Shown: positions 41,656-52,262 of the stretch, piece after piece
How the letters are laid out: the number at the start of each line of letters is the position of its first letter
Position numbering within the stretch: position 1 is the first letter of the stretch
From: Thiobacillus sp.
Lineage (GTDB): Bacteria; Pseudomonadota; Gammaproteobacteria; Burkholderiales; Thiobacillaceae
Direction of reading: 5' to 3'
Assembly: GCA_016124745.1 (NCBI GenBank)
Contig: WGNC01000007.1
Span: 1-64,000 of the forward strand
Length of the DNA stretch: 64,000 nucleotides
The notes under the pieces: model-generated
Seen by the model: the letters and a program-made list of their open reading frames with translations, nothing else
The model's database searches: none
Told to the model about the DNA's origin: nothing
Made by a program: the position numbers and the translations under genes

Positions 41656-42579
41656 ATGAAATTTGCATTCGTGTTTCCGGGGCAGGGCTCGCAATCGGTT
41701 GGCATGATGCAGGGCTGGGGCGCTCGTGACGAAGTGCGTTCCACCTTCGCCGAAGCCTCCGATGCGCTCGGTCAGGATCTTTGGGCACTCGTCACCGATG
41801 GTCCGGCGGATCAGCTCAATCTGACGGTCAATACCCAGCCCGCCATGCTGGCGGCTGATATCGCCGTCTGGCGCGTATGGCAGGCAGCAGGCGGCACAGC
41901 GCCGACTCTGCTGGCGGGGCATAGTCTGGGTGAATACGCGGCACTGGTCGCCGCGGCTGCCTTGAACTTCGCCGATGCGATCAAGCTGGTGCGCTACCGC
42001 GCCGATGCGATGCAGGCAGCCGTACCGGAAGGCGTCGGTGCGATGGCGGCGATTCTCGGCCTGGATGACGATACGGTGCGCGCTGTCTGCGCCGACGCGG
42101 CCGCGGGCGAAGTGGTCGAGGCGGTCAACCTGAACTCACCCGGACAGGTCGTCATTGCCGGCAACAAGGCGGCAGTCGAGCGTGCCATGGTGCTGGCGAA
42201 GGAACGGGGTGCCAAGCGCGCCTTGCCATTGCCGGTCAGCGTGCCGTCGCATTCGTCGCTGATGCTGCCTGCCGCCGAAAAGCTGCTGGCACACCTGCAG
42301 AGCATCACGATCGCTGCGCCAGCGATCCCGGTGCTGCACAACGCGGACGTCCAAAGCCATGCCGAGCCCGATGCGATTCGTGCCGCGCTGGCGAAGCAGT
42401 TGCACATGCCGGTACGCTGGGTCGAGACCGTGCAGGCCTTGAAAGCCGCAGGCATGGACCGCGTGATCGAATGTGGCCCCGGCAAGGTGCTGGCAGGCCT
42501 TAACAAGCGCATCGACGACAGCTTGCCTGCGCTGGCACTGGTCGATGAAGCCAGCCTGTTGGCCGCCCTCAATCAATAA
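41656..42579 (+). CDS. fabD: malonyl-CoA-ACP S-malonyltransferase
   Basis: MKFAFVFPGQGSQSVGMMQ; LLAGHSLGEYAALVAA; alternative ATG at 41650. Confidence 0.97.
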   Translation: MKFAFVFPGQGSQSVGMMQGWGARDEVRSTFAEASDALGQDLWALVTDGPADQLNLTVNTQPAMLAADIAVWRVWQAAGGTAPTLLAGHSLGEYAALVAAAALNFADAIKLVRYRADAMQAAVPEGVGAMAAILGLDDDTVRAVCADAAAGEVVEAVNLNSPGQVVIAGNKAAVERAMVLAKERGAKRALPLPVSVPSHSSLMLPAAEKLLAHLQSITIAAPAIPVLHNADVQSHAEPDAIRAALAKQLHMPVRWVETVQALKAAGMDRVIECGPGKVLAGLNKRIDDSLPALALVDEASLLAALNQ

Positions 42580-42591
42580 GGAGACGACGAT

Positions 42592-43332
42592 ATGCTGCAA
42601 GGAAAAATCGCGCTAGTCACTGGCGCCAGTCGCGGAATCGGCCAGGCGATTGCGCTGGCGCTTGGTCAGGCGGGTGCAACCGTGGTTGGCACCGCCACCA
42701 GCGACAAGGGTGCGCAGGCAATCGGTGATTACCTTGCCGCAGCCAACCTTCAGGGTGGTGGCATGAAGCTCGATGTCACCGACGCAGCCGAGGTCGATGC
42801 TGTCATCGCCGCGATCAGCGTGCAGTTCGGCGACATCGGCATCCTGGTCAACAATGCCGGCATCACCCGTGACAACCTGCTGATGCGGATGAAGGACGAG
42901 GAGTGGGACGACATCCTGGCGACCAACCTGACATCTGTGTTCAGGCTGTCGCGCGCAGTGTTGCGCACGATGATGAAGGCGCGCAGCGGACGCATCATTT
43001 CCATTGCATCGGTGGTGGGGGCGATGGGCAACGCCGGGCAGACCAATTACAGTGCCGCCAAGGCTGGCATCATGGGTTTCACCAAGTCGCTGGCACGCGA
43101 AGTCGGCAGTCGCAACATCACCGTCAACTGCGTGGCGCCGGGGTTCATCGACACCGACATGACGCGTGCGCTGCCGGACGCGCAGCGCCAGGCGCTGCTG
43201 GACCACATTCCGCTACGACGGCTGGGCTCTGTGGAAGATATCGCGCAGGCCGTCGCATTCCTGGCGTCGCCGTCTGCGGGCTATATTTCCGGTACCACCC
43301 TGCATGTCAACGGGGGCATGTACATGGCGTGA
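42592..43332 (+). CDS. fabG: 3-oxoacyl-ACP reductase
   Basis: IALVTGASRGIGQAIALALG; NYSAAKAGIMGFTKSLAREV. Confidence 0.98.
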   Translation: MLQGKIALVTGASRGIGQAIALALGQAGATVVGTATSDKGAQAIGDYLAAANLQGGGMKLDVTDAAEVDAVIAAISVQFGDIGILVNNAGITRDNLLMRMKDEEWDDILATNLTSVFRLSRAVLRTMMKARSGRIISIASVVGAMGNAGQTNYSAAKAGIMGFTKSLAREVGSRNITVNCVAPGFIDTDMTRALPDAQRQALLDHIPLRRLGSVEDIAQAVAFLASPSAGYISGTTLHVNGGMYMA

Positions 43333-43419
43333 CCGCCACTGAAAGTTTGGTAAAATCGTCCGGTTTCAATTTTCGTGGCTTCAAATTTGTTGAAGCCTTA
43401 TTTCAAGAGAGGATCAGTA

Positions 43420-43653
43420 ATGGATAACGTACAGCGTGTAATTAAAGTCGTCGCCGAGCAACTGGGCGTCAACGAGGCAGACATCAAGAACGAGTCTTCC
43501 TTCGTCGGCGACCTGGGCGCGGACTCGCTCGATACGGTTGAACTGGTGATGGCGCTGGAAGAAGAATTCGGCTGCGAAATCCCCGACGAAGACGCGGAAA
43601 AGATCACCACCGTCCAACAGGCGATCGATTACGTCAACAGTCATTCGAGCTGA
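43420..43653 (+). CDS. acpP: acyl carrier protein
   Basis: [30 protein letters not shown]. Confidence 0.99.
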   Translation: MDNVQRVIKVVAEQLGVNEADIKNESSFVGDLGADSLDTVELVMALEEEFGCEIPDEDAEKITTVQQAIDYVNSHSS

Positions 43654-43667
43654 TCGTTCACCCTGCC

Positions 43668-43854
43668 ATTGATTCGGCCCGACGATGACTGCTCTGAACA
43701 AGGCCACGCAGATCATCGTGCAGCATCGGGCTCGCAGAGCCGAATCAATAGGGCGCTGTTTCCATGTTTGCTGATTCGGAACGTGCGGCGCTCGCATCGA
43801 GCGGGCGGAATGCATCCCACCCGTTACCCCATTTCCTGTCGTGCCGAATCAATA
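43668..43854. repeat. acpP-fabF intergenic inverted repeats (four TGATTCGG/CCGAATCA boxes)
   Basis: ATTGATTCGGC 43668-43678, GCCGAATCAATA 43739-43750, TGATTCGG 43772-43779, GCCGAATCAATA 43843-43854. Confidence 0.85.
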
Positions 43855-43868
43855 AAGAGGACTGACCT

Positions 43869-45101
43869 TTGTCCAAACGTCGCGTCGTCGTCACCGGCCT
43901 CGGGATCATTTCCCCGGTCGGCAACACCATCCCCGAAGCCTGGGACAACCTGGTCGCCGGTCGCACCGGAATTGCCCGGATTACCCGTTTCGATCCGGGA
44001 CCTTTCGCCTCGCAGATGGCAGGCGAGGTCAAGAACTTCGATGTCGAGCAATACCTCAACGCGAAAGAGGCGCGCCGCATGGATGTCTTCATCCAGTTTG
44101 GCATGGCTGCCGGTATTCAGGCCATGCGCGATTCCGGCATCGAGGTTACCGAGGCCAACGCCGAGCGCATCGGCATCAACATCGGCTCCGGAATCGGCGG
44201 CCTGCCGCTGATCGAGGAAACCCACACCCTGCTGATGGAGTCGGGGCCGAGGAAGATTTCTCCCTTTTTCATCCCCGGATCCATCATCAACATGATTTCC
44301 GGCAATCTTTCCATCATGTATGGAATCAAAGGGCCCAACCTGGCAGTCGTGACGGCCTGCACCACCGGCCTGCACGCCGTTGGCCTGTCGGCCCGCATGA
44401 TTGCCTACGGCGACGCCGACGTGATGGTCGCGGGCGGCGCCGAGTGTGCGACATCCCCGCTGGGCGTGGGCGGATTTTCCGCTGCGCGGGCGCTGTCCAC
44501 GCGCAACGAAGACCCGGCGACCGCCAGCCGTCCATGGGACAAGGATCGCGACGGCTTCGTGTTGGGTGAGGGTGCCGGGGTGCTGGTGCTCGAAGAATAC
44601 GAGCATGCCATCAAGCGCGGCGCCAAGATCTACGCCGAGGTTTCGGGCTTCGGCATGAGTGGTGACGCTTACCACATGACGGCGCCGAGCACCGATGGTC
44701 CGCGGCGGTCGATGCTGAACGCCATGCGCGATGCAGGCGTGAATCCAGACCAGCTGAATTACGTCAACGCGCATGGCACGTCGACGCCACTTGGCGACAA
44801 GAACGAAACCGATGCGATCAAGCTGGCGTTGGGTGATGCGGCCTACAAGACGGTGGTCAACTCGACCAAGTCGATGACCGGTCACCTGCTGGGGGGGGCC
44901 GGCGGCGTGGAATCGGTGTTCACCGTGCTGGCGGTGCATCATCAGGTGTCGCCACCCACCATCAATATCTTCACCCAGGATCCGGAGTGCGATCTTGATT
45001 ATTGCGCGAATACGGCGCGCGACATGAGGATCGAGTATGCGCTGAAGAACAACTTCGGGTTCGGCGGCACCAACGGTTCGCTGCTCTTCAAGCGCGTCTG
45101 A
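43869..45101 (+). CDS. fabF: beta-ketoacyl-ACP synthase II
   Basis: [62 protein letters not shown] start. Confidence 0.97.
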   Translation: MSKRRVVVTGLGIISPVGNTIPEAWDNLVAGRTGIARITRFDPGPFASQMAGEVKNFDVEQYLNAKEARRMDVFIQFGMAAGIQAMRDSGIEVTEANAERIGINIGSGIGGLPLIEETHTLLMESGPRKISPFFIPGSIINMISGNLSIMYGIKGPNLAVVTACTTGLHAVGLSARMIAYGDADVMVAGGAECATSPLGVGGFSAARALSTRNEDPATASRPWDKDRDGFVLGEGAGVLVLEEYEHAIKRGAKIYAEVSGFGMSGDAYHMTAPSTDGPRRSMLNAMRDAGVNPDQLNYVNAHGTSTPLGDKNETDAIKLALGDAAYKTVVNSTKSMTGHLLGGAGGVESVFTVLAVHHQVSPPTINIFTQDPECDLDYCANTARDMRIEYALKNNFGFGGTNGSLLFKRV

Positions 45102-45119
45102 CCTTGGCTGCGGACCGCC

Positions 45120-46436
45120 TTGAGCATGCTGGAAATCCAGGAATGGCCCCAGCGGCCTGATCTGGCCCGGCTTCAGGCGTCCAATCCGCAGCGCTATCCC
45201 GGCCTTTTCCTCAGCAGTGGCGACAGCGGTTGGGATGTGTTGTTCGCCTTCCCGCAGGACACCACGCGCATCACGGTAGCCACAGGCCTCTCCGGGCTGC
45301 AGGGGCATCCGGCGATGCAGTTGCGTCCGTTCGCAGCGTCCCGATCCGATAATGATCTGCCTTTCGTCGGCGGCTGGCTGTGCGCGTTTGCATACGAACT
45401 GGGCGGCTTGTTCGAGCCCAGTGCTGGACTGGCAGAGGATGCCGATTTTCCCCTGGCATGGCTGATCCGTATTCCCGCCGCGATACTTTGCGAGCGTCGC
45501 AGCGGGCGCTGCGTACTGGTCGCCGAGCCCGGACACAAGGCACTGCTCGCAGCCATGGCGCACGATCTGGCGCAGGGCTTGCCGCCCATTCTGGCCTTGC
45601 CGGAGCAAGCAGTCCTGCATGAGGACGACCCGGCCGCATTTTTGTCCGGCGTCGCGCGGATTCAGGAATACATTCGTGCCGGAGATGTATTCCAGGTCAA
45701 CTTGTCGCGGGGATGGCGGGCCGAATTCACGCAGCCGCTCAATCCTGCCTCGTTGCTTTCCCGGTTGATGCAAATGAACCCCGCACCGTTTTCCGCGCTG
45801 CTGCAGATGGAAGGGTGGGCGATCGTGAGTTCGTCGCCCGAAAGGCTGGTACGGCTTGGACGGGAGGGACTGCTCGAAACGCGTCCGATAGCCGGCACTC
45901 ATCCCAGGAGCGAGGATGCGGCGGAAGATGCTGCGTTGCGAACGCGCCTGCAGGCCCACCCCAAGGAGCGTGCCGAACACATCATGCTGGTCGACCTTGA
46001 GCGCAACGACCTCGGCCGGGTATGCGAACCCGGCAGCGTGAAGGTGGCGGCCTTGATGGAAATCGCCAGCTATCGCCACGTGCATCACATCGAATCCACC
46101 GTCTGCGGAAAATTGCGCCAGGACATGCAGATACTGGATGTTCTGCGGGCCGTCTTTCCCGGCGGTACCATCACCGGCTGTCCCAAGGTGCGCACCATGC
46201 AGATCATTCATGAACTGGAGCAGACGCCACGCCGCAGCTATACGGGTAGCGTCGGCTACATCAATCAGGACGGCAGCTTCGATTTCAATATTCTGATCCG
46301 CAGCTTCCTGTTGCGCGGACGCGAGTTGGTCTTCCGCGCCGGTGCCGGCATCGTGGCCGATTCCATCCCGCAACGTGAGCTCGATGAAACGCGCGCCAAG
46401 GCCCGGGGCCTGTTGCGCGCCCTGGAATCCGCATGA
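45120..46436 (+). CDS. pabB: aminodeoxychorismate synthase component I
   Basis: GDVFQVNLSRGW; ISSSPERLVR-like; FPGGTITGCPKVRTMQII; PabC adjacent. Confidence 0.93.
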   Translation: MSMLEIQEWPQRPDLARLQASNPQRYPGLFLSSGDSGWDVLFAFPQDTTRITVATGLSGLQGHPAMQLRPFAASRSDNDLPFVGGWLCAFAYELGGLFEPSAGLAEDADFPLAWLIRIPAAILCERRSGRCVLVAEPGHKALLAAMAHDLAQGLPPILALPEQAVLHEDDPAAFLSGVARIQEYIRAGDVFQVNLSRGWRAEFTQPLNPASLLSRLMQMNPAPFSALLQMEGWAIVSSSPERLVRLGREGLLETRPIAGTHPRSEDAAEDAALRTRLQAHPKERAEHIMLVDLERNDLGRVCEPGSVKVAALMEIASYRHVHHIESTVCGKLRQDMQILDVLRAVFPGGTITGCPKVRTMQIIHELEQTPRRSYTGSVGYINQDGSFDFNILIRSFLLRGRELVFRAGAGIVADSIPQRELDETRAKARGLLRALESA

Positions 46437-47242
46437 TCCTCGTCAACGGCCACGCTGCGGAAACCGTGAATGCGCTGGATCGCGGGCTCGCCTATGGCGA
46501 TGGCGTGTTCCGCACCTTGCGCACGCACTCGGGACAACCGCTGTGGTGGGCGGATCATTACGCCAAGCTCGCTTCGGACTGCAACGCGTTGGCGCTGGAC
46601 TGTCCGGATAGCACACCGTTGCAGGCCGAAGTCCGCCGGGTCGCGGAGGCCGGGCAGGGGGTCGCCAAAATCATGCTTACGCGCGGGCCCGCCGCGCGCG
46701 GCTATGCGCTTCCTGCGGCAGGGAATTGCACCCGCATTGTGCTGTCGACGCCGCTGCCGCCACATGCCTGTTCCGACGCGCCATCCGACATCACGGCGCG
46801 CTGGTGCACGCTGCGTCTGGCGCGCCAGCCGCGACTGGCGGGGATCAAGCACCTTAACCGGCTGGAGAATGTGCTGGCGCGCGCGGAGTGGGACGACCCG
46901 GCGATCTTCGAGGGGATCTTGTGTGACGACAGCGGATGGCTGGTAAGCGGCGTGATGAGCAATCTGTTCTGGGTCAGGCAGGACGAATTGTTCACCCCCG
47001 ACCTCAGTGATTGCGGGGTGGCAGGCGTGGCGCGAGACCGGCTGCTGCGTGTGGCAGCACGCCTCGGGATCAGAAGTCACATCGGGCAGTTTCGGTCAGA
47101 CGCTATACTCGCAGCCGACGAGATCATGATCTGCAACAGCGTGATCGGCGTGCGCCGGGTGGCCAGGCTGGATGACGTGACATGGTCGCCCACAGGCTGG
47201 ACGACCACTTTTAACCAAGCATTGTATGAAGATCTGGATTAA
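46433..47242 (+). CDS. pabC: aminodeoxychorismate lyase
   Basis: DRGLAYGDGVFRTLR; GIKHLNRLENVLARAEWDD. Confidence 0.94.
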   Translation: MILVNGHAAETVNALDRGLAYGDGVFRTLRTHSGQPLWWADHYAKLASDCNALALDCPDSTPLQAEVRRVAEAGQGVAKIMLTRGPAARGYALPAAGNCTRIVLSTPLPPHACSDAPSDITARWCTLRLARQPRLAGIKHLNRLENVLARAEWDDPAIFEGILCDDSGWLVSGVMSNLFWVRQDELFTPDLSDCGVAGVARDRLLRVAARLGIRSHIGQFRSDAILAADEIMICNSVIGVRRVARLDDVTWSPTGWTTTFNQALYEDLD

Positions 47243-48215
47243 GCGAACGCTCCTGCTCGCCGGCCTGCTGGGGCTAATGGCTGCAGGCTGGCTGGCCTGG
47301 TATGCCACGCAGCCCCTGCATTACGAGCCGCTGCCGAGAACGATCAACGTTGAACCGGGTACGCATTTGCGCAGCCTCAGCACATTGCTGGAACGAGAGG
47401 GCATCATTGGCAACGCGCGTGTCTTCTGGTTGCTTGGCCGCCTGCTGGGCAAGGCCGGGACGCTGAAGGTCGGCGTGTATACGCTCGACAAGCCGATGAC
47501 GCCGCTGGAACTCTACGCCAAGATCCAGCGCGGCGAGGTCACGACAGCCACCGTGAAGTTCATCGAGGGAAAGAACTGGCGTGAGGTGCGTGCAGTGCTG
47601 GCTGCACAACCCCTGCTGAAGAACGACAGCGCCGGCATGAACGATGCCGAACTGATGCAGGCCATCGGTGCAGACGAAGCCCATCCGGAAGGCCTGCTGT
47701 TTCCCGACACTTATTTCTACGCGCCGCATACGTCCGACCTCGAGGTGCTGCGTCGCGCCTATCGCCTGCAGCACGAAAAACTCATGGCCGCCTGGGAATC
47801 GCGCGCCCCGGGCTTGCCATACCAAAGTCCCTATGAGGCACTGATCATGGCTTCGATCGTGGAAAAGGAAACCGGTGTGGCTTCCGAGCGTCCGCAAATT
47901 GCCGGCGTTTTCATCAACCGGCTCAAGCGGGGCATGCGCCTGCAAACCGATCCCACCGTGATTTACGGATTGGGCGAGCGCTTCGATGGCAACCTGCGCA
48001 AGGTCGATCTGCAGACTGACTCACCCTATAACACCTATACGCGTGCCGGGCTGCCGCCCACGCCGATCGCGATGCCGAGCGAGGCGGCGATCCAGGCGGC
48101 TCTCAATCCTGCCAATACGGATGCACTGTATTTCGTCGCAAGCGGCAACGGCACCCATGTCTTTTCCAGCAATCTCGATGCGCACAACCGCGCGGTGAAT
48201 CGTTACCAGCGATGA
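47226..48215 (+). CDS. mltG: endolytic murein transglycosylase
   Basis: [66 protein letters not shown]. Confidence 0.97.
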   Translation: MKIWIKRTLLLAGLLGLMAAGWLAWYATQPLHYEPLPRTINVEPGTHLRSLSTLLEREGIIGNARVFWLLGRLLGKAGTLKVGVYTLDKPMTPLELYAKIQRGEVTTATVKFIEGKNWREVRAVLAAQPLLKNDSAGMNDAELMQAIGADEAHPEGLLFPDTYFYAPHTSDLEVLRRAYRLQHEKLMAAWESRAPGLPYQSPYEALIMASIVEKETGVASERPQIAGVFINRLKRGMRLQTDPTVIYGLGERFDGNLRKVDLQTDSPYNTYTRAGLPPTPIAMPSEAAIQAALNPANTDALYFVASGNGTHVFSSNLDAHNRAVNRYQR

Positions 48216-48823
48216 TCTCAGGCAAATTCATTACCCTCGAAGGCGTCGATGGTGCCGGAAAAAGTACGCACCTGGGCTTTGTCGCCGAGTGGCTGCGGCA
48301 ACGGGGCAGGGAGGTCGTCGTGACCCGCGAGCCCGGAGGCACGCCGCTCGGCGAAACCTTGCGCGAGTTGCTGCTGCATCGCGACATGGATGCCGACACC
48401 GAACTGCTGCTGATGTTTGCAGCGCGGCAGGCCCACCTGGCCGAACTGATTCTGCCCGCACTCACCCGTGGCGCGTGGGTGGTGTCCGACCGTTTCACCG
48501 ATGCCAGCTATGCCTATCAGTGCGGCGGTCGCGGCATCGAGGTGGCGCGTATCGCCGCGCTGGAAGCCTGGGTACAGCGCGGTTTCACGCCCGATCTCAC
48601 CCTGTTGTTCGATGTGCCGCCTGAAGTGGCCGAAGCGCGCCGCTCGGCTGCACGTGCCGCAGACCGCTTCGAGCGCGAAGCCGACAGCTTCTTCGGCCGC
48701 GTGCGCAATGCCTATCTTGATCGGGCACGCGCCGAGCCGGACCGCATTCGGGTGCTGGATGCACGCCACAGCATCGCGGAACTGCAGGGCGAAATCAGCC
48801 AGCTGTTGCAGGCATTGACATGA
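48212..48823 (+). CDS. tmk: dTMP kinase
   Basis: [35 protein letters not shown]. Confidence 0.98.
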   Translation: MISGKFITLEGVDGAGKSTHLGFVAEWLRQRGREVVVTREPGGTPLGETLRELLLHRDMDADTELLLMFAARQAHLAELILPALTRGAWVVSDRFTDASYAYQCGGRGIEVARIAALEAWVQRGFTPDLTLLFDVPPEVAEARRSAARAADRFEREADSFFGRVRNAYLDRARAEPDRIRVLDARHSIAELQGEISQLLQALT

Positions 48824-49803
48824 CCGCGCCCTATCCCTGGCTGGAAGCATCGTGGCAACGTCTGCTCGCAACCCGGCCACGGCCCGCGCAGGCCTTGCTG
48901 CTGGCAGGCCCGCGCGGGGTCGGCAAGGGCGCACTGGCGCTGGCATGGGCGCAGGCCTTGCTGTGCGAAGCGCCCCTGCCTGACGGTGCCTCATGCGGCA
49001 GTTGTGCCGCCTGCCACTGGTTCGGCACCGGTGCGCACCCGGATTTTCGGCTGATCACCCTGCAGGAAAAAACTGGCAAGGAAGGCGAAACCAGAATGGC
49101 GGTCGCCATCGAGGTCGAGCAGGCGCGCGAAGCCGTCGACTACGTCCAGTTGTCGACCTATCGGGCGGGTTATCGCGTGGTACTGCTGAATCCGGCGGAC
49201 AGCCTCAATCTGGCGGCTGCCAACGCCCTGTTAAAGGTGCTCGAGGAACCGCCGTTAAAGACGGTGTTCGTATTGGTTTCAGATCAGCCGCGTCGACTGC
49301 TGCCCACCATACGTAGCCGCTGTACGCGACTCGATATTGGTCTGCCGCCGACCGATGTCGCGAAGCAGTGGCTGGACAGCCAGCAGCTTGAGGATGCCGT
49401 GACCTTGCTGGCCTTGTCCGGTGGCGCGCCGTTGGATGCCCTGAAGTGGGCTGATGACGCCGAATTGAATGAGCGTCGTAGCGTGCTAGAGGGTCTGGCG
49501 AGCGCGGGAGAGATTGATCCGGTTACGTTGGCCGAACGCTGGAAGACGATCGGGATCCAGACCTGGCACACCGTCGCCTACAAGTGGCTGGGGGATTTGC
49601 TGGCGGTAAAATTGAAAGGCAGCGTGCGTTTCAACCATGATTTTGCCGATGTGCTGAAGCAGTTGGGAACGCGAGCGGATTTGCCCAGATTGCTGGCACT
49701 GGTTAAGAATCACGCTGATGCTGGCCGCACGCTGATGCATCCGCTCAACCGGTCTTTGCAGCAGCAGGCCTGGTTGATTGAATATCGGCATTTGTTTGAT
49801 TGA
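48820..49803 (+). CDS. holB: DNA polymerase III delta' subunit
   Basis: [53 protein letters not shown]. Confidence 0.95.
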   Translation: MTAPYPWLEASWQRLLATRPRPAQALLLAGPRGVGKGALALAWAQALLCEAPLPDGASCGSCAACHWFGTGAHPDFRLITLQEKTGKEGETRMAVAIEVEQAREAVDYVQLSTYRAGYRVVLLNPADSLNLAAANALLKVLEEPPLKTVFVLVSDQPRRLLPTIRSRCTRLDIGLPPTDVAKQWLDSQQLEDAVTLLALSGGAPLDALKWADDAELNERRSVLEGLASAGEIDPVTLAERWKTIGIQTWHTVAYKWLGDLLAVKLKGSVRFNHDFADVLKQLGTRADLPRLLALVKNHADAGRTLMHPLNRSLQQQAWLIEYRHLFD

Positions 49804-49815
49804 TGAGAAACGACC

Positions 49816-50187
49816 ATGAACGCAGTAGCCCATGACGCAACCGGTGCCGTACGCCCAGGCGTGCTTTCCTTGTCGATCAAGGAGAAGTCGGCGCTTTTCG
49901 CCGCCTACATGCCCTTCATCAAGGGCGGCGGACTGTTCATCCCCACCAATAAAAGCTACAAGATGGGCGAGGAAGTGTTCATGCTGCTGACCCTGATGGA
50001 TGATCCATCCAAGCTGCCGGTTTCCGGCAAGGTGGTGTGGGTGACGCCGGACGGCTCGCACGGGGGGCGGATTCAGGGGGTAGGCGTGCAGTTCGCTTTC
50101 AACGAGAGCGGCAAGGCGGCCCAAAACAAGATTGAAGGTTTGCTCGGCGGTTCGTTAAAATCGGTGCGTCCGACACATACCATGTAG
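49816..50187 (+). CDS. pilZ: PilZ domain-containing protein
   Basis: Type IV pilus PilZ-like (MPFIKGGGLFIPTNKSYKMGEEVFMLLTLMDDPSKLPVSGKVVWVTP); downstream of holB. Confidence 0.9.
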   Translation: MNAVAHDATGAVRPGVLSLSIKEKSALFAAYMPFIKGGGLFIPTNKSYKMGEEVFMLLTLMDDPSKLPVSGKVVWVTPDGSHGGRIQGVGVQFAFNESGKAAQNKIEGLLGGSLKSVRPTHTM

Positions 50188-50215
50188 CGCCGCCATGCGG
50201 TGCACCGCTCACCGC

Positions 50216-50986
50216 ATGTATATCGATTCCCACTGCCACATCAATTTCCCCGATCTCGCCGACAAGTTGCCCGAGGTGTTCGACCTCATGGCACACAATC
50301 AGGTGAGCCACGCGCTGTGCATCGGCGTCGAGTTGGAAGGATTCCCTGAAATCCGCGCGCTGGCCGAAGCGCATCCCAATGTGTATGCCTCGGTTGGCGT
50401 CCATCCCGATCATGAGCATTGCACCGAGCCGACGGTAGCGGATCTGGTCGAGCTGGCGAACCATCCCAAGGTGGTGGCGATTGGTGAAACCGGGCTGGAT
50501 TATTTTCGCCTGACCGGCGACCTCGAATGGCAGCGCGAGCGTTTTCGTACCCATATCCGTGCCGCGCGCGCCTGCCGCAAGCCCCTGGTGATCCATACCC
50601 GTTCCGCAGCGGAAGACACCTTGCGCATCATGCAGGAAGAGCACGCCGGCGAGGCGGGGGGCGTCATGCACTGTTTTACCGAAAGCCTGGCGGTCGCGGA
50701 AGCGGCCATCGAACAGGGGTTCTACATTTCATTTTCCGGCATCGTCACCTTCAAGAACGCCGTCGCGCTGCGCGAGGTGGCGGCAGCCATCCCGCTCGAG
50801 CGCATGCTGATCGAGACCGACGCGCCCTATCTGGCGCCGGTGCCGCATCGCGGAAGGACGAACCAGCCAGGGTTCGTGAAACACGTCGCGGAAGAAATCG
50901 CACGCGTGCGCGGGATCACGGCAGAAGCGGTGGGGGAGGCGACCACGCAGAACTTCTTCCGCCTGTTTGCCGCTGCCCGGCCCTGA
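50216..50986 (+). CDS. TatD family hydrolase
   Basis: MYIDSHCHINFP; GVHPDHE; IGETGLDYFR; LIETDAPYLAP. Confidence 0.96.
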   Translation: MYIDSHCHINFPDLADKLPEVFDLMAHNQVSHALCIGVELEGFPEIRALAEAHPNVYASVGVHPDHEHCTEPTVADLVELANHPKVVAIGETGLDYFRLTGDLEWQRERFRTHIRAARACRKPLVIHTRSAAEDTLRIMQEEHAGEAGGVMHCFTESLAVAEAAIEQGFYISFSGIVTFKNAVALREVAAAIPLERMLIETDAPYLAPVPHRGRTNQPGFVKHVAEEIARVRGITAEAVGEATTQNFFRLFAAARP

Positions 50987-51042
50987 GACGCCGCGATGAC
51001 CTTGCACGCCGAAGGCCCAGTGTCAGAGGCGACCTGACAGGA

Positions 51043-52155
51043 TCACTGGCTGAAGAACGCCTTCACCTTGTCCATGAACGATTGCGCGCGCGGATTATTG
51101 TTGCGTCCGGGACTCAGGGCCTCGAACTCGCGCAACAGTTCGCGCTGACGCTCGGACAGATTGACGGGTGTTTCAACCAGCATGTGGCACAGCAGGTCAC
51201 CCGGTGCGTGGCTGCGTACGCCCTTGATGCCTTTTCCGCGCAGACGGAATACCTTGCCAGACTGCGTTTCCGCAGGAATCTTGATCTTCGCGTGGCCGTC
51301 CAGTGTCGGGATTTCAAGTTCGCCGCCGAGTGCAGCGGTGGCGAAGCAGATCGGCATTTCGCAATGCAGGTCATCGCCGTCGCGCTTGAATACCGGATGA
51401 TCCTTGAGATGGATCACTACGTAGAGATCGCCCGACGGACCGCCGTTGACGCCGGCTTCGCCCTCGCCGCCAAGACGGATGCGGTCGCCGTTGTCGACGC
51501 CGGCGGGGATTTTCACCGATAGTGTCTTGTGCTTCTTGACCCGGCCTTCGCCATGGCAGGTGGTGCAGGGGTCGGTCACCATCTTGCCGCTGCCGCTGCA
51601 GCGCGGACAGGTCTGCTGCACCGAGAAAAATCCCTGCTGAATGCGCACCTGGCCATGACCGCCACAGGTGGTGCAGGTGGTCGGCGTGGTGCCCGGCTTG
51701 GCCCCGCTGCCGTGGCAGGTGCCGCATTCTTCCAGCGACGGGATGCGGATCTTGGTCTCGGTGCCGCGCGCCGCCTCTTCCAGCCCGATTTCGAGGTTGT
51801 AGCGCAGGTCGGCACCGCGATAGACGCGGTCGCGACGATTGCCGCCGCCACCGCCGAATATGTCGCCGAAGATATCGGAGAAGGCATCGGAAAACCCGCC
51901 GCCACCGAACCCGCCGCCCATGCCGGCCTGCTGGTCGACACCGGCGTGGCCGAACTGATCGTAGGCAGCGCGCTTGTCCGAATCGGACAGCACCTCGTAG
52001 GCGAGCTTGGCTTCCTTGAACTTTTCCTCCGCACCCTCGTCCTGGTTGCGGTCAGGATGGTGCTTCATGGCCAGCTTGCGGTAGGCCTTCTTGATTTCCT
52101 CGTCGGATGCGTTCTTGGCGACGCCGAGGACTTCGTAATAATCGCGTTTGCTCAT
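51043..52155 (-). CDS. dnaJ: chaperone protein DnaJ
   Basis: [37 protein letters not shown]; four CxxCxGxG repeats. Confidence 0.99.
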   Translation of the reverse strand: MSKRDYYEVLGVAKNASDEEIKKAYRKLAMKHHPDRNQDEGAEEKFKEAKLAYEVLSDSDKRAAYDQFGHAGVDQQAGMGGGFGGGGFSDAFSDIFGDIFGGGGGNRRDRVYRGADLRYNLEIGLEEAARGTETKIRIPSLEECGTCHGSGAKPGTTPTTCTTCGGHGQVRIQQGFFSVQQTCPRCSGSGKMVTDPCTTCHGEGRVKKHKTLSVKIPAGVDNGDRIRLGGEGEAGVNGGPSGDLYVVIHLKDHPVFKRDGDDLHCEMPICFATAALGGELEIPTLDGHAKIKIPAETQSGKVFRLRGKGIKGVRSHAPGDLLCHMLVETPVNLSERQRELLREFEALSPGRNNNPRAQSFMDKVKAFFSQ

Positions 52156-52160
52156 TTTTG

Positions 52161-52258
52161 TAGGGGCTAGGATTTAGGAACTAGGGGCTAGGGTGGAGCC
52201 GGAAAAGGAAAAGCCGCGCAACGCGCGACCTCCCCTAATTCCTAGCCCCTAACTCCTG
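52161..52258. repeat. dnaK-dnaJ intergenic inverted repeat built on (T)AGGGGCTAGG boxes
   Basis: taggggctaggatttaggaactaggggctaggg ... cctaattcctagcccctaactcct, with inner CGCG-CAA-CGCG hairpin. Confidence 0.85.
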
Positions 52259-52262
52259 CCCC

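Noticed and set aside
43824-46373. 849-aa minus-strand ORF
   Set aside because: Antisense to fabF and pabB; shadow frame
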